Shown: positions 31,995-40,628, counted from the first letter of the stretch. The stretch: DNA of 64,000 nt from UBA6107 sp964459385 (GCA_964459385.1 CAYWLG010000006.1:62001-126000); one strand, 5' to 3'. Program-made: numbers and translations. Notes: generated by a model from the sequence alone, not told the origin.

Positions 31995-33228
31995 TTTCTT
32001 TCACTCCTGCCACCGTTGGGGATGCCAAATGAGAAAAGGGCAAGCGAATCGCAAACACCAGCCCCCAGCCCGGCGGGCAGCTTGCACTGATCTCTCCCCC
32101 CTGGTGTTCGATGATCTCTTTGCAGATGGAAAGGCCCAGCCCCGATCCGTGCACTTTGATCGATTGATCAGGGTCTCTGAAAAAGCGCGTGAATAGATTG
32201 GGCAAGTATTTTTCGGATATACCCTGCCCGGCATCGCGATAATCGACCACCAAAAAATTGCTGCTGTTGCGCAGGGTGATGAAAATGTCTTTGTCGGGGG
32301 CGTATTTGATCGAGTTACTGAGCAGATTATCGAATACCTGCGCCAACCGGCGCGGATCGCCGTCGATGGGATGCACCGGTTCTTCAAAATCGAGGTGAAT
32401 TTTCAGGCCGGGATGGTTCACCTGCGCCCGGCTGATCTCGTCGCGGATGAGGGCATCCATGCGCACAGGCTGGGTGTCGAATTTCATCTGGCCGCTTTGC
32501 AGACGTGAAGAATCAAGCAGGTTGTCGATCAGTTCTTGCAAATGATTCGTTTCGCGGTCGATGATCTTCAAGAAATCATTCTGTGTGGTCGCGTCCCAGC
32601 GGGTGTCTTCGCGCAGCAGCGTGGTGGTGTAGCCTTTGATGAACCCAAGCGGGTTGCGCAGCTCGTGAGAGATGGTGTTGATGAATGATTCTTGCAGTTG
32701 TTTTTCGCTGGATTTTTCTTGCAGTTTGCGAGCCGTCTCTTGCAGCAGTTTTTTCTGCAAGATGGCGCTGATCTGCTGTGTCAGGAAGCGGGCATACTCG
32801 ATGGAGTCGGGTGAATAATCGGGGCCGCCAAAGCGGATGAACGCCACCGCGCCCGGGGTGGATTCCTGCGGCTGCATGGGAATGGCCAAAATATAGGGAT
32901 GGGCGAAACGATCTTCATTGTTTGGCTTGCCGGGTTTTTCAAGATGCAGTTCTTGTTTCGCCACCACCTGATTGGCAATTGTTTCGCCCCACGAAACATC
33001 CGCTTCGGCCGATTTGCCGCGCCCAAAAGATCTGGCGTAGACGGCTTCGATGCGGCCTGAATCTGAATCGGTCAGGTAAATGGCCAGGTTATCGACGATA
33101 AAGTATTTTCTTGAAAGGGCCAGCACATCGTCCAGCAGCTCTTTCCAGTTTTTGTTCACAGACGCAACTTCGCTGATGGATAAAAGCGTATTTGAAGAGA
33201 AGTCATTTAGGCTTATTGTGGTCTGCAT
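31984..33228 (-). CDS. Sensor histidine kinase with GAF-type sensor domain
   Basis: 414 residues, no membrane helix. A GAF-like domain (about 10-160) is followed by a HisKA domain with His188 (NTISHELRNPLGF) and an HATPase domain (NLLSNSIKYAP, DYRDAGQGI, GSGLGLSICKEII). It is cytosolic and probably senses a soluble ligand or redox state. A TATAAT lies seven bases before the ATG, so it seems to be expressed from its own near-leaderless promoter although it follows another kinase by only 23 bases. Confidence 0.92.
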   Translation of the reverse strand: MQTTISLNDFSSNTLLSISEVASVNKNWKELLDDVLALSRKYFIVDNLAIYLTDSDSGRIEAVYARSFGRGKSAEADVSWGETIANQVVAKQELHLEKPGKPNNEDRFAHPYILAIPMQPQESTPGAVAFIRFGGPDYSPDSIEYARFLTQQISAILQKKLLQETARKLQEKSSEKQLQESFINTISHELRNPLGFIKGYTTTLLREDTRWDATTQNDFLKIIDRETNHLQELIDNLLDSSRLQSGQMKFDTQPVRMDALIRDEISRAQVNHPGLKIHLDFEEPVHPIDGDPRRLAQVFDNLLSNSIKYAPDKDIFITLRNSSNFLVVDYRDAGQGISEKYLPNLFTRFFRDPDQSIKVHGSGLGLSICKEIIEHQGGEISASCPPGWGLVFAIRLPFSHLASPTVAGVKENDD

Positions 33229-33235
33229 AGTATTA

Positions 33236-33241
33236 ATTATA
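33236..33241 (-). promoter_or_regulatory. -10 box of a leaderless histidine kinase transcript
   Basis: Perfect TATAAT on the minus strand, seven bases before the ATG at 33228. Confidence 0.45.
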
Positions 33242-33251
33242 CATTAAACGC

Positions 33252-34256
33252 TCAGGATGGTTTCTGCGGCAGCAGGAATGAAAAAACACTGCCTTTGCCC
33301 GGAATGGACTCCACCTGGATCTTCGACTGGTGGGCCGCGATGATGGTTTGGGCCAGCGAAAGCCCCAGCCCCGTGCCGCCTTGTTTACGGGTGGAGGATC
33401 CGTCTAACTGGTGAAAAGGCTCAAAGATTTCGGCCAACTTTTCGGGGTCAATGCCGATGCCTGTATCCAAAACACACACCTTCACTTTGTCGTCAACGGC
33501 ATCGATCTGCATGCCCACTTTGCCCTCTTCGGACGTGAATTTAACCGCGTTTTCGAGTAGTTGGTGGATGACCCACGAGATCTTTTCACGATCGGCAAAC
33601 ACCGTCAGGTTATCGCTGGGAATGTGAGTGGCGATGTGCACCTGTTTGCTGCGGGCAAATTCAGAGAGGCGCTCTTCGGCATCGATGAGCACCGGGGCGA
33701 TGTAAAACTGGCTTTTTTCGAGCACGAGCTTGTTCGCTTCAGAGGTGGTGAACAAGATCAGGTCTTCGATGAGCCGTTCCAGCCGTACGGAGGCCTTCTT
33801 GACCACGTGCATGGCTTCCTGCTGGTCGCTGCTTAAGTCTCCCAGACCATTGCTGAGCAGCAGATCGACATAGCCCTCAATGTGCGTCAGCGGGGTTCTC
33901 AGTTCGTGTGAGATATTGGAAATAAAATTCGTTTTCAGCGCCGAAAGTTCGGCCAGCTTCTTGTAGGCCTGTTCCAGTTCGCGGGTTCGTTCCTCAACGC
34001 GTTGTTCCAGTGTTTCATTGGCCTTGACCAGATTGGTCTGCAGGAGCATGATCTGCCGGGTGATGGCCTGGCTCAGGGTGTCCTGGTCGAGCACGCCCAT
34101 CTGCACCAGCAGTTGCCCCAGCAGGGGCGCATCGCCTGATTGGCGCATCACTTTCTGCTTTTGCAGTGCCTCGGCAAGCTGAGATTCAGAGATCAGGCCC
34201 TGTTCAACCAGCACATCTCCGATGCGGGGGATCAAAATTTCTGGAGTTAATGCCAT
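33252..34256 (-). CDS. Histidine kinase with N-terminal MshEN/GspE-N-like domain
   Basis: 334 residues from the ATG at 34256 (GGGG in front; an in-frame TTG at 34277 is less likely). Residues 8-68 match the GspE N-terminal/MshEN fold: RIGDVLVEQGLISESQLAEA, then LLGQLLVQMGVLDQDTLSQA. In type II secretion/MshE ATPases this domain can bind cyclic di-GMP. Here the first copy keeps Arg, the second has Leu in its place. A coiled coil (70-105) leads to HisKA with His117 (NISHELRTPLTH) and an intact HATPase (LLENAVKF, DTGIGIDPEK, GGTGLGLSLAQ). No membrane helix. It is next to a kinase-regulator pair and near CpaF. Confidence 0.87.
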   Translation of the reverse strand: MALTPEILIPRIGDVLVEQGLISESQLAEALQKQKVMRQSGDAPLLGQLLVQMGVLDQDTLSQAITRQIMLLQTNLVKANETLEQRVEERTRELEQAYKKLAELSALKTNFISNISHELRTPLTHIEGYVDLLLSNGLGDLSSDQQEAMHVVKKASVRLERLIEDLILFTTSEANKLVLEKSQFYIAPVLIDAEERLSEFARSKQVHIATHIPSDNLTVFADREKISWVIHQLLENAVKFTSEEGKVGMQIDAVDDKVKVCVLDTGIGIDPEKLAEIFEPFHQLDGSSTRKQGGTGLGLSLAQTIIAAHQSKIQVESIPGKGSVFSFLLPQKPS

Positions 34257-34280
34257 AGAAACCCCATTTCTGGTCAATAA

Positions 34281-35855
34281 TTATTCGACCCAATTACCGG
34301 CGATCATGACCCTGTGCGGGGTGATCGCATAGATATCTTGTAACTCAATTGTATCCAAATTGTCATTTATGAGGAGCAAATCGGCCAGGCTCCCGGCCTG
34401 GAGTTGACCATTATGGAGGCCGGAAAGCCGGCTGGAATTAATGGAGTACCCATCCAGTGCGTCAGAAAGACTCAGCCGTTCCTGAGGGTACCAGCCTTCG
34501 GGCGATGGAGCCCCGTCCCGTCGGCGCCGGGTGACGGCTGCGTGCAGTCCCCAAAACGGATTCGGGCTTTCCACAGGCGCATCCGAGCCGAATACCAGGT
34601 GTGTGTGTTCCTTGAGCAGCGTGTTCCAGGCATAGGCGTAGCGCGAACGCTCTCCCCAATATTTGTCGGCCGTGTACATGTCGGATGTGGCATGAACGGG
34701 CTGCATGGAGGCCACGACACCCAATTGGGCGGCTTTTTTGTGGTCATCCGGGTGCAGCAGTTGCAAATGTTCGATGCGGTGTTTCAGGGGAGGCAAATGG
34801 TGGCGTTTTTCGTATTCACGCAGCATGCCGAAACCGTTCAGCACCTCGTGGGTGGCGCGGTCGCCGATGGCGTGCACAGCCAGGCTGATGCCGTGGCTGG
34901 CGCTTTTGATGCCGATCTCAAACACGTCGTCGGCGCTGAGCTGTAATTTGCCGAGCTTGTCGCTGCTGCCTGCGTAAGGCTTGAGCATGGCAGCCGTTTG
35001 TGGCCCCAGCGCGCCATCGGCAAACAGTTTGAGTGAGCCCCAGCGCAGATGCTCGTCGCCGTCGCCGCTGTGGATGCCGTTTTCGATGGCCCAATCCAGT
35101 TTTTCATAGGGAATGCTTTTGACCACCCGCAGCAGCAGCTTGCCCTGTTCGTGCAGGGAGCGCAGCGTTTCATAGCTGGTGAGCGAGTCGAAATCGTGAA
35201 TGCCCGTCAGGCCAAGGCTGATCAACCGCGCCTGCGCGGACAGAAAGGCGTTTTCTCGTTCAGCACGGGTCAGGCTGGGGATGATATCGTCCACCAGGGT
35301 CACCGCGGTCTCAAACAGGATGCCGGTGGGGTTGCCCTGAGCGTCCCGTTGAATGATGCCGCCTCTTGGGTCGGGGGTGGAACGGTCAATGCCGGCCAGC
35401 CGCAAGGCCGCTGAGTTGACCCAGGCCGAATGCAGCGATTTGTCGCTCAAAAAGGCCGGGTGGCCCGCCGTGACGGCATCCAGTTCGCTGGCGCTGCCAA
35501 AACGGCCCTGCCAGGTGTTCTGGTTCCAACCGTGGCCAAGCACCCAGGCATCGGGCGGCAATTGGGCGGCACGCTGGCTCACTCGCTGCAGGCATTCTTC
35601 AAAGGTGGGCACTTCGCAATCGAGCAACTGCAAAAAATCGGCATACATGCCCATGTGCATGTGCGAGTCGATCAGTCCGGGCAGAACGGTCTTGCCGGCG
35701 AGGTCAATTGTTTGGCTGGTGGGGGTGGCAAGCTGCAATATCTGCGCATCGCTGCCGACTGCCAGAATGCGCTCGTTCTCAACGGCCAGCGCAGTCGATT
35801 GAGATGCCGTGCCTTTGTAACCGATGCGTCCGTTGATGAGCAGGATCAAGGTCAT
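34281..35855 (-). CDS. YtcJ-like amidohydrolase
   Basis: 524 residues. Metal-dependent hydrolase of the amidohydrolase superfamily, YtcJ branch. Metal ligands: DSHMHMG in the N-terminal region, HAIGDRATHEVL and FGSDAPVESPNPFWGLHAAV later. The N-terminal beta strand and the closing ADLLLINDNL are typical. Reaction and substrate are unknown for most of this family. Its start overlaps the parB stop by four bases, although its function appears unrelated. Confidence 0.85.
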   Translation of the reverse strand: MTLILLINGRIGYKGTASQSTALAVENERILAVGSDAQILQLATPTSQTIDLAGKTVLPGLIDSHMHMGMYADFLQLLDCEVPTFEECLQRVSQRAAQLPPDAWVLGHGWNQNTWQGRFGSASELDAVTAGHPAFLSDKSLHSAWVNSAALRLAGIDRSTPDPRGGIIQRDAQGNPTGILFETAVTLVDDIIPSLTRAERENAFLSAQARLISLGLTGIHDFDSLTSYETLRSLHEQGKLLLRVVKSIPYEKLDWAIENGIHSGDGDEHLRWGSLKLFADGALGPQTAAMLKPYAGSSDKLGKLQLSADDVFEIGIKSASHGISLAVHAIGDRATHEVLNGFGMLREYEKRHHLPPLKHRIEHLQLLHPDDHKKAAQLGVVASMQPVHATSDMYTADKYWGERSRYAYAWNTLLKEHTHLVFGSDAPVESPNPFWGLHAAVTRRRRDGAPSPEGWYPQERLSLSDALDGYSINSSRLSGLHNGQLQAGSLADLLLINDNLDTIELQDIYAITPHRVMIAGNWVE

Positions 35856-36712
35856 TTTCCCAGTAATTGATTCAGCAGCGAGTCGAGTTCTTCATCGGAA
35901 TAGTAGTGAATGGTGAGCGAGCCACCTTTTTTGCCGTGCTGCAGGGTCACTTTGGTGCCGAGCTTTTCACGCAGGCGCTCTTCGATCTCTTTCACTTCAG
36001 GGGGCACCACCTTTTCAGGGTTGCTTTCGGGTTTCTGCCCCATCAGTTTATGCACCAATTCTTCGGTCTGGCGCACGTTCAGGTCATGGGCGATGATGGA
36101 TTGGCAGGCGGCATTTTGCGACTGCGGCGTTTGCAGGGCCAGCAGGGCGCGGGCGTGCCCTTCGCTGATCTGGTTTTCTGCCAGGGCCTTCTGCACGCCA
36201 TCTGGCAGCTTGAGCAGGCGCAGGGTGTTGGTCACCGAGACGCGGCTCTTGCCCACGCGGGTGCTGATCTCTTCATGTGAAAGGTGAAAATCTTCGGCCA
36301 ATTCGCGGTAGGCTTCGGCGGTTTCGAGGGCAGAAAGGTCGGCGCGCTGTACATTTTCGATCAGGGCCAGTTCGAGCCGTTCCTGATTGTTCACCTCGCG
36401 CACGATGACGGGCACGCGGTCGAGCCCGGCCAGCTTGGAGGCGCGCAGGCGGCGTTCGCCGGCAATGAGGGTGTAGAACCCAGTCAGCGGGTCAAAGGTG
36501 ACCACCAGAGGCTGCAAGACGCCGTGTTCACGAATGGAATTGGCCAGGTCTTCCAGTTCTTCGCTCTTCATCATCCCGCGCGGCTGCAGCGGGTTGGGGC
36601 TAATCAGGTCGATCTGCACGAAGGTCGCTCCCGCATTGGCCGAGGTCTGTTCGGTCACTTCGCCGGGGATCAGAGCATCCAATCCTTTGCCAAGTCCACT
36701 TTTATGAGCCAT
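35852..36712 (-). CDS. parB: Chromosome-partitioning protein ParB
   Basis: 286 residues. Contains the CTP-binding N-terminal domain (LISPNPLQPRGMMKSEELED, GFYTLIAGERRLRASKLAGL with the GERRxRA motif), the helix-turn-helix (SHEEISTRVGKSRVSVTNTL), and the C-terminal dimerisation region. Binds parS sites and loads SMC. Its start overlaps the end of parA by 11 bases. No parS palindrome was found by eye in this window. The pair is chromosomal-type (Spo0J/Soj), but no origin genes are near. Confidence 0.93.
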   Translation of the reverse strand: MAHKSGLGKGLDALIPGEVTEQTSANAGATFVQIDLISPNPLQPRGMMKSEELEDLANSIREHGVLQPLVVTFDPLTGFYTLIAGERRLRASKLAGLDRVPVIVREVNNQERLELALIENVQRADLSALETAEAYRELAEDFHLSHEEISTRVGKSRVSVTNTLRLLKLPDGVQKALAENQISEGHARALLALQTPQSQNAACQSIIAHDLNVRQTEELVHKLMGQKPESNPEKVVPPEVKEIEERLREKLGTKVTLQHGKKGGSLTIHYYSDEELDSLLNQLLGK

Positions 36713-37514
36713 TTATACTGGCCTCCTTTCCTTTCTCGTCAAAACGAACGCCATCCTGGTTCATCAGTTCGCGGGCCAGCGCTGCATAGGTCTTGGCTGC
36801 GCTGGTCTCAGGGGCGTAATAGGCAATGGGCAGGCCATAAGAAGGTGCCTCGGCCAGGCGCACGCTGCGCGGAATGACCGAAGACATCACCTGGGTGGGG
36901 AAGTGCTTTTTGACCTCGCTGACCACGTCCACGGCCAGGTTGGTGCGGCCATCGAACATGGTCAGCACCACACCGCGCACCTTGAGATCGGCATAAAGCG
37001 AGGTACGAACGCGGTTGAGGGTCTGGGTAAGCTGCCCCAGGCCTTCGAGGGCCAGATATTCGCACTGCACCGGGATGATGACCCCGTCACGGGCGGCCAT
37101 CAGGCCATTGACGGTGAGCAGGCTCAGCGAGGGCGGGCAGTCCACCAGAATGTAATCGTAACGGTCGATGATCGGTTTGATGGCCTCGCGCAGGCGGGCT
37201 TCACGCTGGGGCAGGTCGATCAGCTCCACTTCGGCGCCGGCCAGGGCCGGTGAGGCGGGCAGCAGGCTGATCTTGAGCTTGGCGTTGTAAAGGATGTGCG
37301 GTGCAATGGGCTCCTGGCCGAGCAGCACGTCATAGGTGCCCTTCTTGACGCCGTATTTGTCGATGCCCAGTGAAGAGGTCGCATTGGCCTGCGGATCGAG
37401 ATCGATGAGCAGCACGCGCTGGCCGTAAAGGCCCAGATAAGCGCCCAGGTTGATGGCAGTGGTGGTTTTGCCGACACCGCCTTTTTGATTTACGAGAGTG
37501 TGTATACGAGTCAT
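36702..37514 (-). CDS. parA: Chromosome-partitioning ATPase ParA (Soj-type)
   Basis: 270 residues. Deviant Walker A KGGVGKTT (11-18) with the signature Lys, Walker A' (LLIDLDPQANATSSLG) and Walker B (YILVDCPPSLS). Short N-terminus without a DNA-binding domain, so the chromosomal Soj type. Works with ParB to segregate the origin region. Followed by parB with an 11-base overlap. It lies 10 bases after a PfkB-family gene on the same strand. Confidence 0.94.
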   Translation of the reverse strand: MTRIHTLVNQKGGVGKTTTAINLGAYLGLYGQRVLLIDLDPQANATSSLGIDKYGVKKGTYDVLLGQEPIAPHILYNAKLKISLLPASPALAGAEVELIDLPQREARLREAIKPIIDRYDYILVDCPPSLSLLTVNGLMAARDGVIIPVQCEYLALEGLGQLTQTLNRVRTSLYADLKVRGVVLTMFDGRTNLAVDVVSEVKKHFPTQVMSSVIPRSVRLAEAPSYGLPIAYYAPETSAAKTYAALARELMNQDGVRFDEKGKEASINGS

Positions 37515-37524
37515 AAGCCTGCCA

Positions 37525-38376
37525 TCAAAGGATTTCTGTTAATGCGTCGTGAACTTCTGCCGGGGTCGGCACACCAGCCAGCTTGCGGCGGGTGACCGAA
37601 CGGGCTGCCAGTTGGGTGGCCACGCGGGCAGATTCCCACGGATCATGCGTATCATTGTAACGAATAAAGAAAGAAGATGCAAAAATATCCCCGGCCCCCA
37701 CCGGGTCGAGCTCTACTTCCTGCGGCGGACGGATGTAGCGCACGTCGCCGTTCCAGTAGATGCGCGCCCCTTTGGCGCCTTCAGTGACCACAAAGACGGC
37801 CACTTCGCCGGCGTATTCCTGGATCACGTCTTCGCTGCCGCGCACGTCTTCGAGGCTGAGCACCACCACGTTGGCGTGGGGCAAAACAGCAAGGGCGTTG
37901 GGCCAGTCGCAGAACGAAACGTGGCCCTGCTCGTCCCAGGCACGCAGCCAGCCCTGTGGGGTCATGCCCAGCATGGAGTGGGGAAAGGCCGCAGCCAGAT
38001 CGTCAGCCAGTTCGTTGGCCACCGGGCCCAGATGCACGATCGGGGCACTGCGCCAGGCGGGCGGGATATCGGCGGCGCTGATCTGCTCGGCAACCGCACG
38101 TATGGTCTGAATGCGCCCGTTTTCAGTGTTAATGTTTTCAAAGGTCGAATTGGCGGCCGAGGCTTTGCGTAAGACGGTCACGCCCTCCAGTTCGGGCAGG
38201 GCCAGGTCTTGCCGGCAGGCGGTGACGATGCCCACCCGTTTGCCGAAAGCCCGCGCGGTAAGAGCTGCATATGAAACCGTGCCGCCCAGCGCGAAACCAT
38301 TGGGGGTGACGTCCTGGGTGACATGCCCGATCAATAGATAATCGACCGGCTCGATTGCAGCAAGTGAATTCGTCAA
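37525..38376 (-). CDS. PfkB-family carbohydrate/nucleoside kinase
   Basis: 283 residues. Ribokinase-like fold with an N-terminal LLIGHVTQDVTPNGFALGGT sugar-binding region and the C-terminal LDPVGAGDIFASSF motif, whose Asp is the catalytic base. A central insertion of the family lid is short. The sugar or nucleoside substrate cannot be read. Start TTG at 38376 with GGATG in front; there is no good ATG alternative. It precedes parA in the same direction. Confidence 0.82.
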   Translation of the reverse strand: MTNSLAAIEPVDYLLIGHVTQDVTPNGFALGGTVSYAALTARAFGKRVGIVTACRQDLALPELEGVTVLRKASAANSTFENINTENGRIQTIRAVAEQISAADIPPAWRSAPIVHLGPVANELADDLAAAFPHSMLGMTPQGWLRAWDEQGHVSFCDWPNALAVLPHANVVVLSLEDVRGSEDVIQEYAGEVAVFVVTEGAKGARIYWNGDVRYIRPPQEVELDPVGAGDIFASSFFIRYNDTHDPWESARVATQLAARSVTRRKLAGVPTPAEVHDALTEIL

Positions 38377-38389
38377 TGTTCACATCCGT

Positions 38390-38920
38390 TTAGGATTGGT
38401 CTTGGGGTTCATCCCCGCCGGAAAGATCTTCTAGATCATCAAACAGGGAAGAGGCGCTTGCTTCGCTGGCCGGTTCCGTCTTGGCGCCGGGCACAGGTGA
38501 GCCGCAGTAGGGGCAGAGGCTCCAGGTCAGCTCCAGACTTTTGCCGCAGTGACTGCACGCCTTTTTGAGTACCGTGTGGCAGCTTGGGCAGGCCACCCAG
38601 TCGGCGTGCACATGGCGATTGCAGCCGGGGCACAGCGAGGCGTCTTCGATGCTCTGCAGCAGGGCTTCTTCTTCGAGCGCGTGCTGATAGTCTTCTTCCA
38701 GAGTGCGCGGCGGGCGCAGCACCAGATAGATTAGGATGCCCGGCAAGAAGAGCAGCGCGGCTACCACCACGGCCAGAATGCGCATCAACGGATCGCGGCT
38801 GCGCGAACGAATATCGCGAAAGGTCCAGAAGATCAGGCTCAACCACAGCGCCGCCAGAAACGCGGCTGCAAAACCGGTGCCGATCATGGTCAGTTGTTTG
38901 AGCAAGGCAGGATCGATCAT
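38390..38920 (-). CDS. Membrane protein with double zinc ribbon
   Basis: 176 residues from the ATG at 38920. Two membrane helices (about 10-33 and 48-68) are followed by two zinc ribbons: CPGCNRHVHADWVACPSC and CSHCGKSLELTWSLCPYC, then an acidic Ser/Glu-rich tail. The ribbons are cytoplasmic in the likely topology. Function unknown. GGGAG precedes the ATG and a TATAAT at 38948-38943 suggests an own promoter; it faces radC divergently. Confidence 0.75.
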   Translation of the reverse strand: MIDPALLKQLTMIGTGFAAAFLAALWLSLIFWTFRDIRSRSRDPLMRILAVVVAALLFLPGILIYLVLRPPRTLEEDYQHALEEEALLQSIEDASLCPGCNRHVHADWVACPSCHTVLKKACSHCGKSLELTWSLCPYCGSPVPGAKTEPASEASASSLFDDLEDLSGGDEPQDQS

Positions 38921-39020
38921 CTGAAAATCTCCCAAAATGAGATTATAGCATGGATGCCCGTTCGCTTCGCCGATTTTAAGTCTTCAAAGAACGGCGCGGC
39001 CCTTTTATGGAATTTTTACT

Positions 39021-39049
39021 TGAAAGTTAAGAACGTCTATAATATAAAC
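39021..39049 (+). promoter_or_regulatory. radC promoter
   Basis: TTGAAA (39021-39026), 17-base spacer, TATAAA (39044-39049); an overlapping TATAAT lies at 39039-39044. Confidence 0.55.
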
Positions 39050-39077
39050 GTACCAGGCAATTGTTTAGAGGTGGAAC

Positions 39078-39782
39078 ATGCCCAGAGAACTTGCAGGAAA
39101 TTACCGTATTACCGACCTATCCGAAGAAGAACGCCCGCGTGAACGTCTGGCAGAAGCCGGCCCGGCTGCTTTGAGCAAGGCCGAACTGCTGGCTATTTTG
39201 CTGCGCGTAGGCATTCCCGGCATGAACTCCGTCCAGTTGGGGCAGTACATCCTCGACAAGCTGGGCGGCCTGCCGGGCATCCAGCGCGCCAGCCTGGACG
39301 AGATGTGCCAGATTCGCGGGCTCGGCATGGCCAAAGCCGCGCAGATCAAGGCCGCCATCGAGCTGGGCAGCCGCCTGGCCCGCGAGCAGGCCAATCTGGG
39401 CGGGGCCATTTCATCGCCGCAGGCCGCCGCCGAACTCATCCAGCTTGAGATGCAGGGGCTGCGCCAGGAGCAGTTGCGCGTCATTCTGCTCGACACGCGC
39501 AACAAGATGCTTTCCATCGAAACGGTCTATGTGGGCTCTCTCAACCAGTCACTGGTACGGGTGGGGGAACTTTTCAGGGCGGCCATTCAAAAGTCGGCGG
39601 CTTCCGTGATCCTCGCCCACAACCATCCCAGCGGCGACCCCACCCCCAGCCCTGAAGATATCGCCCTCACCAAATCGGTCATCCAGGCCGGCAAGCTGCT
39701 GGATATCGAAGTGCTTGACCACCTCGTCATCGGCTACGGTAAGTTTGTTTCCATGAAAGAAAAGGGACTGGGTTTTGCCTGA
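39078..39782 (+). CDS. radC: RadC-family JAB-domain protein
   Basis: 234 residues. An N-terminal helix-hairpin-helix (residues about 25-95) leads to the JAB/MPN domain with the metal-binding HNHPSGDPTPSPED motif. The family is named for DNA repair but its role is unproven; many members are found on mobile elements. This copy is of standard length and lies directly next to the tRNA-Gln and the accessory region. AGAGG and a good promoter precede it. Confidence 0.9.
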   Translation: MPRELAGNYRITDLSEEERPRERLAEAGPAALSKAELLAILLRVGIPGMNSVQLGQYILDKLGGLPGIQRASLDEMCQIRGLGMAKAAQIKAAIELGSRLAREQANLGGAISSPQAAAELIQLEMQGLRQEQLRVILLDTRNKMLSIETVYVGSLNQSLVRVGELFRAAIQKSAASVILAHNHPSGDPTPSPEDIALTKSVIQAGKLLDIEVLDHLVIGYGKFVSMKEKGLGFA

Positions 39783-39812
39783 GATCAATTTGCAGATTGA
39801 GGCCATTTTTCC

Positions 39813-39841
39813 TAGACAAGCCATTGGGTGGGTGGTAAAAT
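39813..39841 (+). promoter_or_regulatory. tRNA-Gln promoter
   Basis: TAGACA (39813-39818), 17-base spacer, TAAAAT (39836-39841), 11 bases before the tRNA 5' end. Confidence 0.6.
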
Positions 39842-39852
39842 GTTTCTCGCTC

Positions 39853-39926
39853 TGGGGGCTCGTCTAACGGCAGGACAGCAGACTCTGGATTTGCTTATAG
39901 AGGTTCGAATCCTTTGCCCCCAGCCA
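39853..39926 (+). tRNA. tRNA-Gln (anticodon CTG)
   Basis: 74 bases with encoded CCA (39924-39926). Acceptor TGGGGGC pairs with GCCCCCA; the anticodon stem GCAGA/TTTGC encloses loop CTCTGGA with CTG; the T-loop TTCGAAT is normal. It reads CAG codons. Its 3' 54 bases (39872-39925) are repeated exactly at 42194-42247, marking it as an integration target. Confidence 0.92.
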
Positions 39927-39933
39927 ACAAATT

Positions 39934-39957
39934 CCCGCGAAAGCGGGCTTTTTGTTT
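39934..39957 (+). terminator. tRNA-Gln terminator
   Basis: Stem CCCGC/GCGGG with a GAAA loop and CTTTTTG tail. The following bases (to about 39980) resemble a T-arm again, as in the array at 42.2 kb. Confidence 0.75.
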
Positions 39958-39989
39958 AATCGAGGTTTGAACCCCCAATATTTATCCGT

Positions 39990-40014
39990 AGGGGCGATTC
40001 GTGAATCGCCCCTG
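39990..40014. repeat. Perfect palindromic hairpin (REP-like)
   Basis: An 11-pair palindrome, AGGGGCGATTC and its complement around GT. It is GC-rich within AT-rich DNA and resembles dispersed palindromic repeats. Only this copy is in the window. Confidence 0.45.
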
Positions 40015-40020
40015 AATTTC

Positions 40021-40095
40021 CAGCGCAAAGTTGACAAACTTGAAGGTAAGGTTTCAGATATTGAAGTGATGCTCTCAAAGGAAAGTAAAAAGTAA
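40021..40095 (+). pseudogene. Possible 3' fragment of a coding gene
   Basis: An open frame ending in TAA encodes QRKVDKLEGKVSDIEVMLSK plus a few Lys/Ser: a coiled-coil tail with heptad pattern and no start codon or ribosome site. It may be the end of a gene cut by integration at the tRNA. Too short to identify. Confidence 0.3.
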
Positions 40096-40097
40096 GA

Positions 40098-40145
40098 AAT
40101 AAAAAGAAACCCCTCAAGTCTATTTTGTTTATCGACTTGAGGGGT
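40098..40145 (-). terminator. Terminator of the DUF2513-like gene
   Basis: A perfect 12-pair stem (40109-40120 with 40134-40145), followed on the minus strand by a TTCTTTTT tail. Confidence 0.8.
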
Positions 40146-40151
40146 AAAACT

Positions 40152-40439
40152 TTACATGAATAACCAAGTAGCATTAGTTGGTTCTTTGCGCATTTTCTCT
40201 AAATTTTCATACCCCATTAGTGTTAACCCCAAAATCAATTTATTATTGGTATCAATATAACCAATTTGGGATAATAATTTAAAATGAAAATCTAATTCAA
40301 GACCGTTGTAAGGTTGCATTGAATCGAAATCTTCTTTTGGAAAATCGTGAGTTTCCCAACCCCTGTTTTCGCTTTCCTCAGGTAAATGTTTTTCACAAGA
40401 TTCAAGAATTTGATATAACAATTTTTTATTTAGTTTCAT
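40152..40439 (-). CDS. DUF2513-like winged-helix protein (cassette 1, gene X)
   Basis: 95 residues, AT-rich gene. The pattern MKLNKKLLYQILESCEKHL, LDFHFKLLSQIGYIDTN and LTLMGYENLEKMR fits DUF2513, a small winged-helix family common in prophages and islands. Function unknown; a DNA-binding regulator is plausible. AAAGGATGA precedes the ATG. It is transcribed away from the membrane protein A1, with 189 bases between them. Confidence 0.65.
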   Translation of the reverse strand: MKLNKKLLYQILESCEKHLPEESENRGWETHDFPKEDFDSMQPYNGLELDFHFKLLSQIGYIDTNNKLILGLTLMGYENLEKMRKEPTNATWLFM

Positions 40440-40628
40440 TTCATCCTTTTTTTAGCTGTGAACGCAGCTAAAGTAACCCTGCAAAAGCAAATATTCAAAC
40501 CGCATGCTTATCACAATATAAACTGCAATTAGTTCGGGTTATCATTTTTTTATATTTGTGTTCTCATTTAAATAAAACCCCATGATGTAGAATTATTATA
40601 GCAAAATTGAAAACAGGAGGGTTTGAAA

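Noticed and set aside
35852..37514. parS sites or origin near parAB
   Set aside because: No TGTTTCACGTGAAACA-like palindrome and no dnaA-box cluster or origin genes were seen by eye.
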